Positions 27,895 to 36,780 are shown, numbered from the stretch's first letter. The stretch: 64,000 nt of DNA from Flavobacterium cupreum (GCF_003996965.1 NZ_QWDM01000009.1:167788-231787), one strand, 5' to 3'. Notes: a model not told the origin generated them from the sequence alone. Numbers and translations are program-made.

Positions 27895-27929
27895 TGACAA
27901 ACTGTTGTCATAGGGCCCGGGTACATTTG
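27895..27929 (+). promoter_or_regulatory. Palindromic operator and promoter of the VOC gene
   Basis: TGACAA-ACTG-TTGTCA (27895-27910) is a perfect 6-4-6 inverted repeat. Twelve bases on, TACATTTG (27922-27929) matches the -7 box TANNTTTG, 25 bp before the ATG at 27954. A regulator bound there would cover the -33 region, so repression or Fnr-like activation are both possible. The rest of 27606-27894 is AT-rich with no gene. Confidence 0.5.
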
Positions 27930-27953
27930 CGGCATAACTTAAAAAATAAGCAA

Positions 27954-28364
27954 ATGAATTTAGTGTCCATTCGAATTATTACTGCTGATGTAGCGCAATT
28001 AGTGAATTTTTATGAGCAGGTGACGGCTTTGTCTGCAGTGCAATACACCCCGGACTTTGCCGAATTAAAAACACCCACCACTACTTTAGCTATTGGGAGC
28101 ACAAAAACATTGGTTTTTTTCGGAGGCGATGACGTGGCAAAACCAGCGCAAAATAGTAGTGTCATAATCGAATTCAGGGTAGCTGATGTAGAAAAAGAGT
28201 ATGAAAGATTAACGGATTTTCTTCAAAACAGCATCGTTCAAAAACCCACTACCATGCCCTGGGGCAACAAGTCGCTTTTATTTCGGGACCCTGATGGTAA
28301 TTTAGTAAATTTATTTACCCCTGTTACACCCGAAGCCATCAAAAAGTTTGAAGGGGAAAATTAG
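27954..28364 (+). CDS. VOC-superfamily (glyoxalase/dioxygenase fold) protein
   Basis: A 136-residue protein; ATG 27954 is preferred to a TTG 27 bp upstream because that TTG is part of the -7 box. It has one VOC module: LVSIRIITADVAQLVNFYEQ at the start and SLLFRDPDGNLVNLFTPV with the C-terminal metal-ligand motif. Substrates range from glyoxals to antibiotics; none can be deduced. It is monocistronic and followed by a large palindromic repeat. Confidence 0.8.
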   Translation: MNLVSIRIITADVAQLVNFYEQVTALSAVQYTPDFAELKTPTTTLAIGSTKTLVFFGGDDVAKPAQNSSVIIEFRVADVEKEYERLTDFLQNSIVQKPTTMPWGNKSLLFRDPDGNLVNLFTPVTPEAIKKFEGEN

Positions 28365-28422
28365 ATACACTATCCGGTTTTTCTTAGCGGATCAAGCTTA
28401 AAAAATTGGAGAGCAAAAAAAG

Positions 28423-28564
28423 TTTACCACAAGGAACGCAATTTTTTTTATCTAAGTTACCTTATTAAACGCAAAGTTCGCAAAGGCTCTCTAGATCCAG
28501 CTTTGCGAACTTTGCGTTTAATAATAGCTAAGAGTAAAAAAAACTTTGCGCTCTTTGCGGTAAA
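28423..28564. repeat. Long nested palindromic element (GCAAAGTTCGCAAAG family)
   Basis: ATTAAACGCAAAGTTCGCAA and its neighbours (28464-28485) pair perfectly over 22 bp with 28501-28522 around a 15-base loop. Outer arms, TTTACCAC...CGCAA at the left and CTTTGCG...TTTGCGGTAAA at the right, extend the palindrome to about 140 bp. It lies between convergent genes. A related copy occurs at 50401-50535. Confidence 0.88.
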
Positions 28565-28569
28565 AAAAA

Positions 28570-29964
28570 TTAAAGGAATTTACTTTTAAAAACAGTCATT
28601 TTTTCTCTGGTCATTTCATTGATCGAATACGAGATCCCTCCCATTCCAATACCGGAAGCATCTCTTCCGCCAAAAGGCATCCAGTCCACGCGAAAGGCCG
28701 TATGGTCATTTACCATCACAGCGGTAGCATTTAATTTTTTGACCGTATCCAGGGCAATATCGACATTTTTTGTAAAAACAGCCGCCTGAAAATGAACATC
28801 AAGCGCATTTGCTTTTTTTATCGCCTCGTCCCGGTCTGTAAAAGGATAGATACAAACCACAGGCCCAAAGATTTCATGAGTTGACACTTTCGAATCTTCT
28901 GAAGGGTTAAACAAAACCGTAGGCTCAAAACAAGTGTCGGAAATTCTTTTACCTCCTGTGATTACTTTGGCTCCTTTAGCAACAGCTTCGTTGACCCATT
29001 CTTCTACACGATCGACTTCTTTTGGTGTTATAAGTGCCCCAACATCGGTAGTTTCATCAAACGGATTTCCAACGATCAATTTTTTAGTTGCCTCCGAAAA
29101 CTGTGCTGTAAAACGGTCACAAATTTCCTCATTCACATACACTTTCTGAACGGAGACGCAAACCTGGCCTGCATGATAAAAACCTCCTTTTACCAAATCG
29201 GGAATCATTTCGGTAAAATCGGCATCACTTTCAACAATAACCGGCGCTGCTCCGCCATGTTCTAAGGCACTTCGGGTACCGGGCGCTAATTTACTTTTCA
29301 GGTACCACCCTACTTTCGCTGAACCAATAAAAGATAAAAAATGAACTCTCTTATCTGTCACCAGTAATTCTGCCGTTTCATTGTCACATAAAACCACTTG
29401 CAGCCAGCCTTCAGGCAAACCGGCTTCTTTTAAAATTTCAGCAAGTGCCAGACCGGATAATGGCGTAGTGCCCGCTGGTTTAAATACAACCGGACAACCG
29501 GCAGCAATAGCAGTCGCAATCTGATGAACCGCAAGATTTAAGGGGTGATTGAAGGCGCTAACAGCAGCCACGATACCAATAGGTTCTTTTGTTGTAAAGG
29601 CAATCCTGTTTAAGGCGGCTTCAGTAAGTCCCATTGGAATTTGTTCTCCTTTTAGTTGTGAAATATGCTCAGCGGCTAATTTTACACCTTTGATCGCTCT
29701 TACGATTTCTGCTTTTGAGTCTTTATAGGGTTTTCCTCCTTCACTGATTGCCAGATGGATTAATTCCTCGCTTCTTTCTTTCATTAAAAAAGCTGTCTTT
29801 TCCAGTATTTCAATTCTTTTGTAAGCCGGAATCCAGTTAGATTGGTCCTCAAATAAGTTTTGGGCAATAGTCAGTACTTTTTCAACATCGCTTTTATCTA
29901 TCAGGGGCAGTTCTTTTACAAGACTCTGATCGTAGGGGAATATTATTTTTATTGTCTTTTCCAT
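28570..29964 (-). CDS. NAD(P)-dependent aldehyde dehydrogenase
   Basis: A 464-residue protein covering the whole ALDH fold. Visible: AFNHPLNLAVHQIATAIAAG and PVVFKPAGTTPLSGL (cofactor-binding), FIGSAKVGWYLK, LEHGGAAPVIVESDADF with the general-base Glu, GGFYHAGQVCVSVQKVYV with the catalytic Cys, and HEIFGPVVCIYPF. The HGGAAPVIV form is typical of the lactaldehyde/GAPN-like ALDH subgroup rather than of betaine-aldehyde enzymes. It oxidises small aldehydes to acids. The neighbours are a quinol-monooxygenase-like and a DJ-1-like gene on the same strand, suggesting carbonyl detoxification. Confidence 0.9.
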   Translation of the reverse strand: MEKTIKIIFPYDQSLVKELPLIDKSDVEKVLTIAQNLFEDQSNWIPAYKRIEILEKTAFLMKERSEELIHLAISEGGKPYKDSKAEIVRAIKGVKLAAEHISQLKGEQIPMGLTEAALNRIAFTTKEPIGIVAAVSAFNHPLNLAVHQIATAIAAGCPVVFKPAGTTPLSGLALAEILKEAGLPEGWLQVVLCDNETAELLVTDKRVHFLSFIGSAKVGWYLKSKLAPGTRSALEHGGAAPVIVESDADFTEMIPDLVKGGFYHAGQVCVSVQKVYVNEEICDRFTAQFSEATKKLIVGNPFDETTDVGALITPKEVDRVEEWVNEAVAKGAKVITGGKRISDTCFEPTVLFNPSEDSKVSTHEIFGPVVCIYPFTDRDEAIKKANALDVHFQAAVFTKNVDIALDTVKKLNATAVMVNDHTAFRVDWMPFGGRDASGIGMGGISYSINEMTREKMTVFKSKFL

Positions 29965-30095
29965 AGTGCTTTTTTACTTGAATTTAAAACCAGGCTTCCG
30001 TTTGAATTGAAGTTTGTCTGCTGGTTTGTTTTCTAAATTTAATCAAATTATCAATGGCTGCAATGTCTTATTTTGTACTATTTAACATTTGAGGT

Positions 30096-30404
30096 CTATA
30101 AATAATGTACAGGTGTTGTTAAAACAATCTCCCTGTTTTCTAATAAAAGAACAATTTTTCCGAGAACAAATTCCTGAAAATGAGCTGAATTTCGATGTGC
30201 TGCGACGGCTGCTTCATTCGTATACCCTTCAAATAAAACCAGTGTATTTACATCTGAATTACTCTGATGAATTTTATAGAACAGATTGCCTTTTTCTTTC
30301 CCGCTTTCTTTTTGTACGGTTTCCAGCAAATTCAAAACAGTTTCTATTTCTCCTTCTTTAACTTTCCATGTGGCAAAAACATGAACCGGATTTTGATTTT
30401 CCAT
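30096..30404 (-). CDS. Antibiotic-biosynthesis-monooxygenase (YgiN-like) domain protein
   Basis: A 102-residue single ABM-domain protein: VHVFATWKVKEGEIETVLNL at the N-terminus, GNLFYKIHQSNSDVNTLVLF and EGYTNEAAVAAHRNSAHFQE with the conserved His. Such dimeric ferredoxin-like proteins include the quinol monooxygenase YgiN. It is probably involved in quinone or electrophile handling. It lies 131 bp upstream of the ALDH gene. Confidence 0.82.
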   Translation of the reverse strand: MENQNPVHVFATWKVKEGEIETVLNLLETVQKESGKEKGNLFYKIHQSNSDVNTLVLFEGYTNEAAVAAHRNSAHFQEFVLGKIVLLLENREIVLTTPVHYL

Positions 30405-30514
30405 TTTATTTATTTTTAAAATTTTCGTTTATGATTACCCATTTTTGATGTCATGATACTAAAAACATATTGACCTCTACCCGTGTTTTGAAAGAGGCCA
30501 ATAGTATTACATCA

Positions 30515-31309
30515 TTATTTTTTTGCTGATTCCAGAATCGAAATCATTTTTTCAGCCACTCCTTTAGCAGAAGCAGGATTTTGTCCGGTTACCAGATTAC
30601 CATCGGCAATACTGTGCGCTGACCATACGGCCGCAGCATGAAATTTGGCTCCTTGTTTGGTCAGGGCACTTTCCAGTAAGAAAGGTACATCGGCTATGGC
30701 ATACCCTCTTTCTTCCTCATCGGTAAAAGAAGTGATGTTTTTACCGTTAACGAGATAAGACCCATCGCTTAGTTTTACATTTAATAAAGATACGGGACCG
30801 TGACAGACCGCTCCAACAACAGCATTTCGTTCGTACGTTTCTTTGATTACTTTTTTAAGAAGTACATTTTCAGGCATATCGACCATTGGTGCCAGACCTC
30901 CCGGTACAAAAACAGCATCATATTGACCCACATTCACATCAGACAGTTTAACGGCTTTCTGCATCGCTTCCCATCCTTTTCCTGTCAGAAACGCAAGGTT
31001 GTCAGAATCATTGGCCAGATTAAGTGCATCTAAATAAGGCGTATCTCCGGTTAAGCTCGCAAAATCAATTTGGTAATTTGCTTTGTCGAATTCGGCATAA
31101 GGGTGTGCTACTTCCGGAAGAAAAATTCCGGTTCTTCTGTTGTTTGGTCCAATTGCATTGGCATTCGATACGATAATTAAAATTTTCTTGTTCATTTTTG
31201 TTTCGTTTTTAAGGGTTGTTTTTTGTTTTACTGAGGTGTTTTCTTTTTGATTTTGTGCATAAGAAGAAAAAAAGGCAAGTGCCGCTGTTACCATCATAAG
31301 TTTTTTCAT
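30515..31309 (-). CDS. DJ-1/PfpI (Hsp31-like) protein with signal peptide
   Basis: A 264-residue protein. The class-I amidotransferase-like domain has VFVPGGLAPMVDMP and VVGAVCHGPVSLLNV with the nucleophile Cys on the elbow, and AAVWSAHSIADGNLVTGQNP. That pattern matches Hsp31-like glyoxalase III/chaperone types. An unusual 38-residue N-terminal extension, MKKLMMVTAALAFFSSYAQ then a polar linker, predicts export; a cytoplasmic form could start at MNKKILIIV. It likely removes methylglyoxal or protects proteins outside the cytoplasm. Confidence 0.85.
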   Translation of the reverse strand: MKKLMMVTAALAFFSSYAQNQKENTSVKQKTTLKNETKMNKKILIIVSNANAIGPNNRRTGIFLPEVAHPYAEFDKANYQIDFASLTGDTPYLDALNLANDSDNLAFLTGKGWEAMQKAVKLSDVNVGQYDAVFVPGGLAPMVDMPENVLLKKVIKETYERNAVVGAVCHGPVSLLNVKLSDGSYLVNGKNITSFTDEEERGYAIADVPFLLESALTKQGAKFHAAAVWSAHSIADGNLVTGQNPASAKGVAEKMISILESAKK

Positions 31310-31398
31310 TGCTATAATTTTTAAAGTTGTTAATGAATTATTTATAAGGCAAATTTATGGCAGTCACCCACCTCAGAACGAGGAGAAAAGTCACAAAA

Positions 31399-31424
31399 AA
31401 AGTGTGATGAAAATCACACTTGAA
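31399..31424 (-). terminator. Terminator-like stem of the Crp/Fnr gene (also fits a CRP box)
   Basis: AGTGTGA (31401-31407) pairs with TCACACT (31414-31420) around a 6-base spacer; one more A-T pair is possible. On the minus strand it is followed by about seven T residues, as in an intrinsic terminator for the Crp/Fnr gene ending at 31440. The same sequence is a perfect TGTGA-N6-TCACA Crp-type site 95 bp upstream of the DJ-1-like gene. Confidence 0.7.
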
Positions 31425-31439
31425 AGTTAAATTGGTATC

Positions 31440-32009
31440 TTATTTATTGTTAGAGTACAGCCTGCTAAGGGTTTCGCGGCTCACCCCGAGATATTCCGCA
31501 ATGTATTTTTTGGGAATTTTTTGCATCAGATTGGGATATAGATCGGCAAATTCTTTATAGCGCTGTTGCGGATTGTTGGAAAGCAGCGAGATTACCCTTT
31601 GCTTAAGTGCAATATATCCTTTGGTAAGTTTCACCCTGAAAAAATGCTCCATTTTGTGCATTGTGACCGAGAGTTTCTCCCTTCCGTCCAGGGTCAGGCA
31701 TAAAACCTCTCCTGCTTCCATACAGACCACATACATATTCGCCTGCTTCTGATTGAAGTAAGCGATATAATCAGACATCCACCAGTTTTCTGTTGCAAAT
31801 TGCACAATGTGTTCTTTTCCGTCTTCATCAAGATAAAAAACCCTGAAAATACCACTCATAATGATGTATTCATATTTGGCATCATCACCCTGCTGAATCA
31901 GATATTGATTTTTTAATACCCTTCGTATCGTAAAAAATGGTTTGATTGACTCAAACTCCTCGTCACTGATGGGTATAATCTCTTCAATATGTTTTCTTAG
32001 TTTTTCCAT
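31440..32009 (-). CDS. Crp/Fnr-family transcriptional regulator
   Basis: A 189-residue protein. The N-terminal cNMP-binding-like barrel is KNQYLIQQGDDAKYEYIIMS, GIFRVFYLDEDGKEHIVQFA and ENWWMSDYIAYFNQKQANMY. The C-terminal HTH is PKKYIAEYLGVSRETLSRLY. No Cys cluster for an Fe-S centre is present, and the Arg that binds cAMP is not obvious, so it is probably a ligand-free or small-molecule type. It is upstream of the DJ-1/ABM/ALDH genes in the same direction and may control them. Confidence 0.88.
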   Translation of the reverse strand: MEKLRKHIEEIIPISDEEFESIKPFFTIRRVLKNQYLIQQGDDAKYEYIIMSGIFRVFYLDEDGKEHIVQFATENWWMSDYIAYFNQKQANMYVVCMEAGEVLCLTLDGREKLSVTMHKMEHFFRVKLTKGYIALKQRVISLLSNNPQQRYKEFADLYPNLMQKIPKKYIAEYLGVSRETLSRLYSNNK

Positions 32010-32062
32010 AATTTACTTTTATCCTCTGCAGGACAGAAGATATATAAACGCATATAGCAAAT

Positions 32063-33759
32063 TTATCTTTTTATTATTTTAGAGACGTAACTTTTATTTT
32101 CAATCTGAAACTTTATAAAATACATTCCCGGATTCAGTTCTGCAATATTAATTTTATTCTTGTCAGCTCCTTCCATAAGTTTTTGTCCGCTGATCGTAAA
32201 GATTTGGTATTTCTCTACCGGTATTTCAGTATCAATAGTGATGAAATTGGTTGCCGGATTGGGATAAATACTGAATTTCGAAATTTCCATTTTATCGATT
32301 CCAAGGGTAACAGTCCCAAATTCATCTGCTCCACAATCAATTCTGCCTCCTTCAATTCTTAGCTGGTTGTAAAAATCTGTTTCGGTATTTGCAGCTATAT
32401 AAGCCGGATTTCCAGCATTTTTAGCCGGAGAGCCGGTCAGAAGATGAAAATCAGGATTTGTGCTATTGGCAGCAGTCAATTGCGGATTGGCAAATACCGA
32501 ATTGGCGTTTGTGGCTGTTCCTGTTGAAAAAGCATTGTAGCCTTCGTATCCGTTGCCGTTCCAGTCGGTTGTTAAACTGGCCGCTCCACCCTGGCAGAAA
32601 AAGGTGTTGTAATTGAATTTTAAGCTGGGCTGTGTCAGTTCAGCATAAGCCAGTATGTTTTGTGTTCCGGTATAAAAAATATTGTTTTCAATAGTACTGT
32701 TTTCACTATACGAAAGATACAATTCGCCATTTCCCGAACTGCTGTAATCATTCATCAGGCAGGTATTATTTATAAAAGACGAGTTGATTACCTTTCCCGA
32801 ACCCGAAGGATAAGCAAATCCGCCCATCGCCAGCGCGCAAATCTCATTGTCGTAAAAAACATTATTCCGGATTATAATTCCATCGGTAGTCTGACCCGTT
32901 TTTTCGCAGCCAACTTCAATTCCGTAACCATTGTGATAGGAGGTGTTGTTTTCAACGGTTATGTTTTTCCCGCCGTCGATATAAATTCCGCCCGATGTGA
33001 AGTAGGCAGCAATACAATGATGCGCGGTGTTGTTTTTAACCAATCCGTTTCTTGCCTGATCATTTGCAGGATTTGGGCAGGTTCCTTCGTGGCCGATGAT
33101 ATCGATACCAATATTGGTCAGATCATGGACATTGTTGCTGGTGACTTCAAATCCGTTGACATTTCCGTTGACCGCAATTCCTTCGCTGTACCCTAACCTG
33201 CAATTATACAATTCGTTATCCTGTATTTTCAGGTTTGTAATGGCTGCTGTGGCGTTGGTGCCAAATACGATAATGCCCTGTGCATTGACGGTTTCATTTA
33301 CCGCTGCATTCGCATTAGGAGAGAAATGAATATCGTGTATTTTGCAGTTTTTAATGGTAATATTGGTGCCGCTTCCTTCAATTAAAATACCCTGCGCATC
33401 ATTTTGAATGTTATTTTGCAGTTCCATCCCGTCAATCGTTACATTGCTTTTATTATTGACAGCAATAACCGCATTTTGAGTTTTTATTCCCGTTGCATCA
33501 ATAACGGGCAGCGTCGCCGAGTAATTCTTAAGGGTAATGGCGTGTTCGGAATTGTGATTTTTTCGCTGTACGTTCCCGGAAATACATTTAGAATACCATT
33601 GGCAGGTAACTGATTTAAGCCGTATTGTATTGTTTTCCAAGGTGAGGCAACCGAACCCGAATTCGCATTATTACCTGTCGGAGCTACATAATAATTGGTT
33701 TGTGCAAAACAAAAATTTGACAAAATGCAAAAGAGTAAAATTATTTTTTTTCTGTTCAT
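32063..33759 (-). pseudogene. Frameshifted right-handed beta-helix protein with T9SS tail
   Basis: Start ATG 33759 gives signal MNRKKIILLFCILSNFCFAQ, then the beta-helix lead YYVAPTGNNANSGSVASPWK and FPGTYSEKITI. The homologous continuation, HAITLKNYSATLPVIDATGI, is in the -1 frame, and the two frames overlap between 33484 and 33640. The shift lies at about 33545-33565 and one missing base would restore a continuous reading (for example TTT to TT near 33550, or the T6 run 33558-33563). The rest is complete: Asn-rich beta-helix coils and a T9SS sorting domain (FSIYPNPATNFITID, terminal SKIIKR). It is inactive unless the shift is a sequencing error or slippage. Confidence 0.8.
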
Positions 33760-33965
33760 TTTCTTTTTTTTTTAAACAGCGCCACTTGGTTTGACTTTCT
33801 GTTACAGATTTGGTAAGCCAAATGTATTAATTAAAGACTGAAATCCGGGCTGTTATTTTTGTTTAATAACAGCTAAAATGTTTAAAATAGTCGCTGTATT
33901 ATCTATTGCTTGCTTCATTATTAAAACCTGTTTCTATTTATTAGGTTACGTAATAACATATTGGT

Positions 33966-33973
33966 TAGATTTG
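33966..33973 (+). promoter_or_regulatory. Candidate -7 box for the AraC-type gene
   Basis: TAGATTTG matches TANNTTTG in the 360-bp gap 33760-34119. TTACGTAA, a perfect 8-bp palindrome (33946-33953), lies just upstream. The rest of the gap is AT-rich with no gene. Confidence 0.35.
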
Positions 33974-34119
33974 CACAAAACTAGCCCATTATAAACGAAA
34001 AAATAGAAAAAAAATAGTCAGCCAAAAACGGAAAAGGAATTATTCCGGTCATTATAGCATTGCGAAATTTTGGCTGTTTCTTAAAACACAGGACTTAAAA
34101 TAAACTATCTTTTTACACT

Positions 34120-34980
34120 TTGAAGAACAAAAACCAGCATATCGAACAATTTCCACTGACCCCTAATGCAAAAGCAGGGGTTTTTATTCGCAATATGCAG
34201 GGTAAAACTGTTGAAGAACACGATATTTCGAAACCGCACCGGGATAACCATTGTCAGTTGATGCTGGCTACCGAAGGCCGGTTTCAGCTGAATATTGATT
34301 TTGAAAATGTAGAATTCAGTACCCCTGCTTTAATTTGTGTCTTTCCGGAACAGGTTCATTACAGCATTGAAGTAGATGCTCCCAAAGGATGGATCCTTAA
34401 TTTTGACCCTTCACTGGCAGATCAGGAATTGCTTCAGTTAATGCAAAACAAAATGAGTACGCCACTGTCCCTAGAGCCCGACTCCATTTTGTTTTACCAG
34501 GCCACTTCTTTACTGGCATTGATCGAAAAATCACAGTCCGAAAATACCAGTAAATTCATCCACAAAGCCATTCATAGTTTATTAAATGGCCTCCTTAACC
34601 TGATCGCCGGAGAAATTATTGGCAGTTTATCCGGTCAAAACCAGAAAACAAGCCGCGGTGTTATTATCAAAGATACCTTCAGCCAATTGGTCAAACAGCA
34701 TTATAAAACCTGGAAACAGCCTGCACAATATGCCGCTGCACTTGCTGTTACGGTGGCTCATTTAAACGATACCGTAAAAGCGTTAACAGGAAATCCGGTA
34801 TCTGTTCACATACAGGAAGCTTCAATTCTCGAAGCCAAAAGACTTTTATACTTTACGGATAACAGCGTAAAAGAAATTGCCCATGAAGTCGGATATGAGG
34901 AACCGGTTTACTTTGGAAAGCTTTTCAGAAAGCTAACTCATATGACTCCTCTTGAATTTCGGAAACAATTCCGCGATTAG
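34120..34980 (+). CDS. AraC-family transcriptional regulator
   Basis: A 286-residue protein. A cupin-like N-terminal half (HRDNHCQLMLATEGRFQLNI, STPALICVFPEQVHYSI) precedes a C-terminal AraC HTH pair (FSQLVKQHYKTWKQPAQYAA, then EIAHEVGYEEPVYFGKLFRK and TPLEFRKQFRD). The open frame begins at a TTG (34120); the nearest ATG would remove 25 residues of the N-terminal domain, so a TTG start is accepted with some doubt. It precedes the IMPase-like gene by 76 bp on the same strand. Confidence 0.85.
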   Translation: MKNKNQHIEQFPLTPNAKAGVFIRNMQGKTVEEHDISKPHRDNHCQLMLATEGRFQLNIDFENVEFSTPALICVFPEQVHYSIEVDAPKGWILNFDPSLADQELLQLMQNKMSTPLSLEPDSILFYQATSLLALIEKSQSENTSKFIHKAIHSLLNGLLNLIAGEIIGSLSGQNQKTSRGVIIKDTFSQLVKQHYKTWKQPAQYAAALAVTVAHLNDTVKALTGNPVSVHIQEASILEAKRLLYFTDNSVKEIAHEVGYEEPVYFGKLFRKLTHMTPLEFRKQFRD

Positions 34981-35056
34981 GACTATCCTTCCAGCCATTC
35001 GTTCTACTTTAAGTCTGCCCTGTCTTCTAGCTTTGCATTGTTAATTAAAAACAATT

Positions 35057-35869
35057 ATGATGCAAAAAGAACTGAATATCCCAATCGTACTCGAAGCAGT
35101 AAAAAAAGCCGGACATCTCTTTTTAAAAGACTACAAACAAAAAGCCATACCACAAACAATGGATGAACTTGTAGCGGAATTAGAAAACATAGACACCCTT
35201 TGCCTGACGTCCTTAAAAGAAGATTTATCTGCTGAATTTCCCAATATCCCGTGGCATATCGGGGATGAATTTGATACCGAAGCCCAGCGAAATCCTGCAC
35301 AGCAAGCTGACTATTGGCTTTGTGATGCCATGGACGGAGCCATACAATACCTGCAGCACATTCCGGGATGGACTATAAATCTGGTACTGGTTCGAAAGGG
35401 CAAACCCTGTTTTTCCGTGATTTTTGACCCGCTTTCAGATGAGTTATTCTGGGCAAAAGAGAACGAAGGTGCTTTTATGAATGATGTGCCCTTGCAGCTG
35501 AGCAGCAAAACCGACGCTGCAGTGATGCTTTCTGTTTTTGAATACGGTCATCAGGACAAATCAGATACTGCTTTTTATCAAAAAATAGGCTCAACTATAA
35601 CCAGTCTGATTCAGAATTTTGGCATCGTTCGAAATTATGGACCACACGGTTTGCAATTGGCTTATGTGGGTGCCGGCAGAATTGATTTATTTGTACAGGA
35701 AGATCTGGACACCTATAACTGGATGGCAGGTATACTTATTGCCAAAGAAGCGGGCGCTGTAATTCTAACCACCGACGGAACGCCCTGGAAATGGGGAAGC
35801 GAAAGTTTGTTAGTAGCAAAAAAAGAAACGGCTCAGAAATTTATACACTTAAACGCTAAACAATCATAA
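35057..35869 (+). CDS. Inositol-monophosphatase-family protein with altered motif
   Basis: A 270-residue protein of the FIG/IMPase fold. The signature usually written D-P-x-D-G-T appears as WLCDAMDGAIQYLQHIPGW, so the Pro and Thr are replaced while both Asp remain. The second metal motif is DLDTYNWMAGILIAKEAGAV in place of WDxAAG. SVIFDPLSDELFWAKENEGAF is canonical. It could still be a Mg-dependent phosphatase with a changed substrate, or a weakened enzyme. It lies one base upstream of the NAD(P)-binding gene, so they are likely co-translated. Confidence 0.8.
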   Translation: MMQKELNIPIVLEAVKKAGHLFLKDYKQKAIPQTMDELVAELENIDTLCLTSLKEDLSAEFPNIPWHIGDEFDTEAQRNPAQQADYWLCDAMDGAIQYLQHIPGWTINLVLVRKGKPCFSVIFDPLSDELFWAKENEGAFMNDVPLQLSSKTDAAVMLSVFEYGHQDKSDTAFYQKIGSTITSLIQNFGIVRNYGPHGLQLAYVGAGRIDLFVQEDLDTYNWMAGILIAKEAGAVILTTDGTPWKWGSESLLVAKKETAQKFIHLNAKQS

Positions 35870-35870
35870 T

Positions 35871-36497
35871 ATGAAAATAGCAGTCATAGGAGCTGGTGCA
35901 GGTATTGGCTTGCAGACCGTCATTCAGGCATTACAAAAAGGACATACAGTTACGGCACTTTCAACAAATATATCGGCAATTCCGGATCATGAATTGCTGA
36001 CCAAAATAAACGGAAGCGCCACTACTATAACAGATTTAAAAAAAGCCATAAAAGATTCAGATGCCGTTTTGATAACCGTTGGAACAAAAAACAAAAAAGC
36101 AACTACTTTATTTTCAGACATCGCCAAAACACTGGTAACGGCCACAGCAGAATTAAATTTCTTGTCTCCGGTACTCATCATTACAGGTTTTGGAGCCGGG
36201 GAAAGCAAAAAATACCTGAACTTTTTTATGCGGACTGTCATCAAACTTTTCCTTAAAGAGCAGTATATTGACAAAACGTTGATGGAAGAAATTATTGTAA
36301 ACAGCGCTGTCAATTGGGAAATCGTCCGGCCGGTCATGCTTACCAACGGACCGCTGATTAGATCCTACAAATCATTGCCTGAACTTAAAAAAGGAATGAA
36401 AACAGGCAAAATTTCACGCGCAGATGTAGCTCATTTTTTAGTGAATGAAGCCGAAAACACACGTTATCTAATGCAATTTGTAACACTTACTAATTAG
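35871..36497 (+). CDS. NAD(P)-binding Rossmann (atypical SDR) protein
   Basis: A 208-residue protein. The N-terminus MKIAVIGAGAGIGLQTVIQA is a dinucleotide-binding motif; KAIKDSDAVLITVGT and PVLIITGFGAGESKKYLNFF follow, and VNWEIVRPVMLTNGP is the conserved region of the NmrA/atypical SDR group. It is probably a reductase or a redox sensor. It shares an operon with the IMPase-like gene and ends at a bidirectional terminator. Confidence 0.82.
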   Translation: MKIAVIGAGAGIGLQTVIQALQKGHTVTALSTNISAIPDHELLTKINGSATTITDLKKAIKDSDAVLITVGTKNKKATTLFSDIAKTLVTATAELNFLSPVLIITGFGAGESKKYLNFFMRTVIKLFLKEQYIDKTLMEEIIVNSAVNWEIVRPVMLTNGPLIRSYKSLPELKKGMKTGKISRADVAHFLVNEAENTRYLMQFVTLTN

Positions 36498-36536
36498 CAA
36501 AGGTGCAAATTGAAACAAAGCACAAAATACAAATAA

Positions 36537-36566
36537 AAAAGGCACCTGCTACTGCGGGTGCCTTTA
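36537..36566. terminator. Bidirectional terminator
   Basis: AAAGGCACC and GGTGCCTTT form a 9-bp stem with a 10-base loop between the plus-strand SDR gene and the minus-strand cold-shock gene, with A and T runs outside. Confidence 0.85.
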
Positions 36567-36588
36567 TAAGTTCACTGTTATAGTATAA

Positions 36589-36780
36589 TTATGCTATGAC
36601 TACGTTTACTGCGTTTGGACCTTTACGACCTTCTTCTACGTCAAATCTTACTTGATCGTTTTCACGGATGTTTTCTGATAGACCTGAAACGTGAACGAAA
36701 ATTTCGTTTCCTCCATCATTAGGAGTTATAAATCCAAAACCTTTTTCTTCATTGAAGAATTTTACTGTACCTTCTTGCAT
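36589..36780 (-). CDS. Cold-shock-domain protein
   Basis: A 63-residue CspA-type protein with both RNA-binding motifs: KGFGFITPNDGG (RNP1) and EIFVHVSGL (RNP2). It is an RNA chaperone that destabilises secondary structure. The gap upstream (36781 to about 37020) has long T and A runs and could be a long leader as in other csp genes; no coding sequence is visible there. Confidence 0.95.
   Translation of the reverse strand: MQEGTVKFFNEEKGFGFITPNDGGNEIFVHVSGLSENIRENDQVRFDVEEGRKGPNAVNVVIA

Noticed and set aside
33545..33565. Programmed -1 frameshift
   Set aside because: The T6 run is not a canonical slippery heptamer in the right register and no pseudoknot or stem is obvious; a one-base deletion or sequencing error is simpler.
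33484..33759. Separate 91-residue secreted protein
   Set aside because: Its last 20 residues (LPLRITRRRCPLLMQRE) are out-of-frame translation of the adjacent beta-helix gene; it is the front part of one frameshifted gene.
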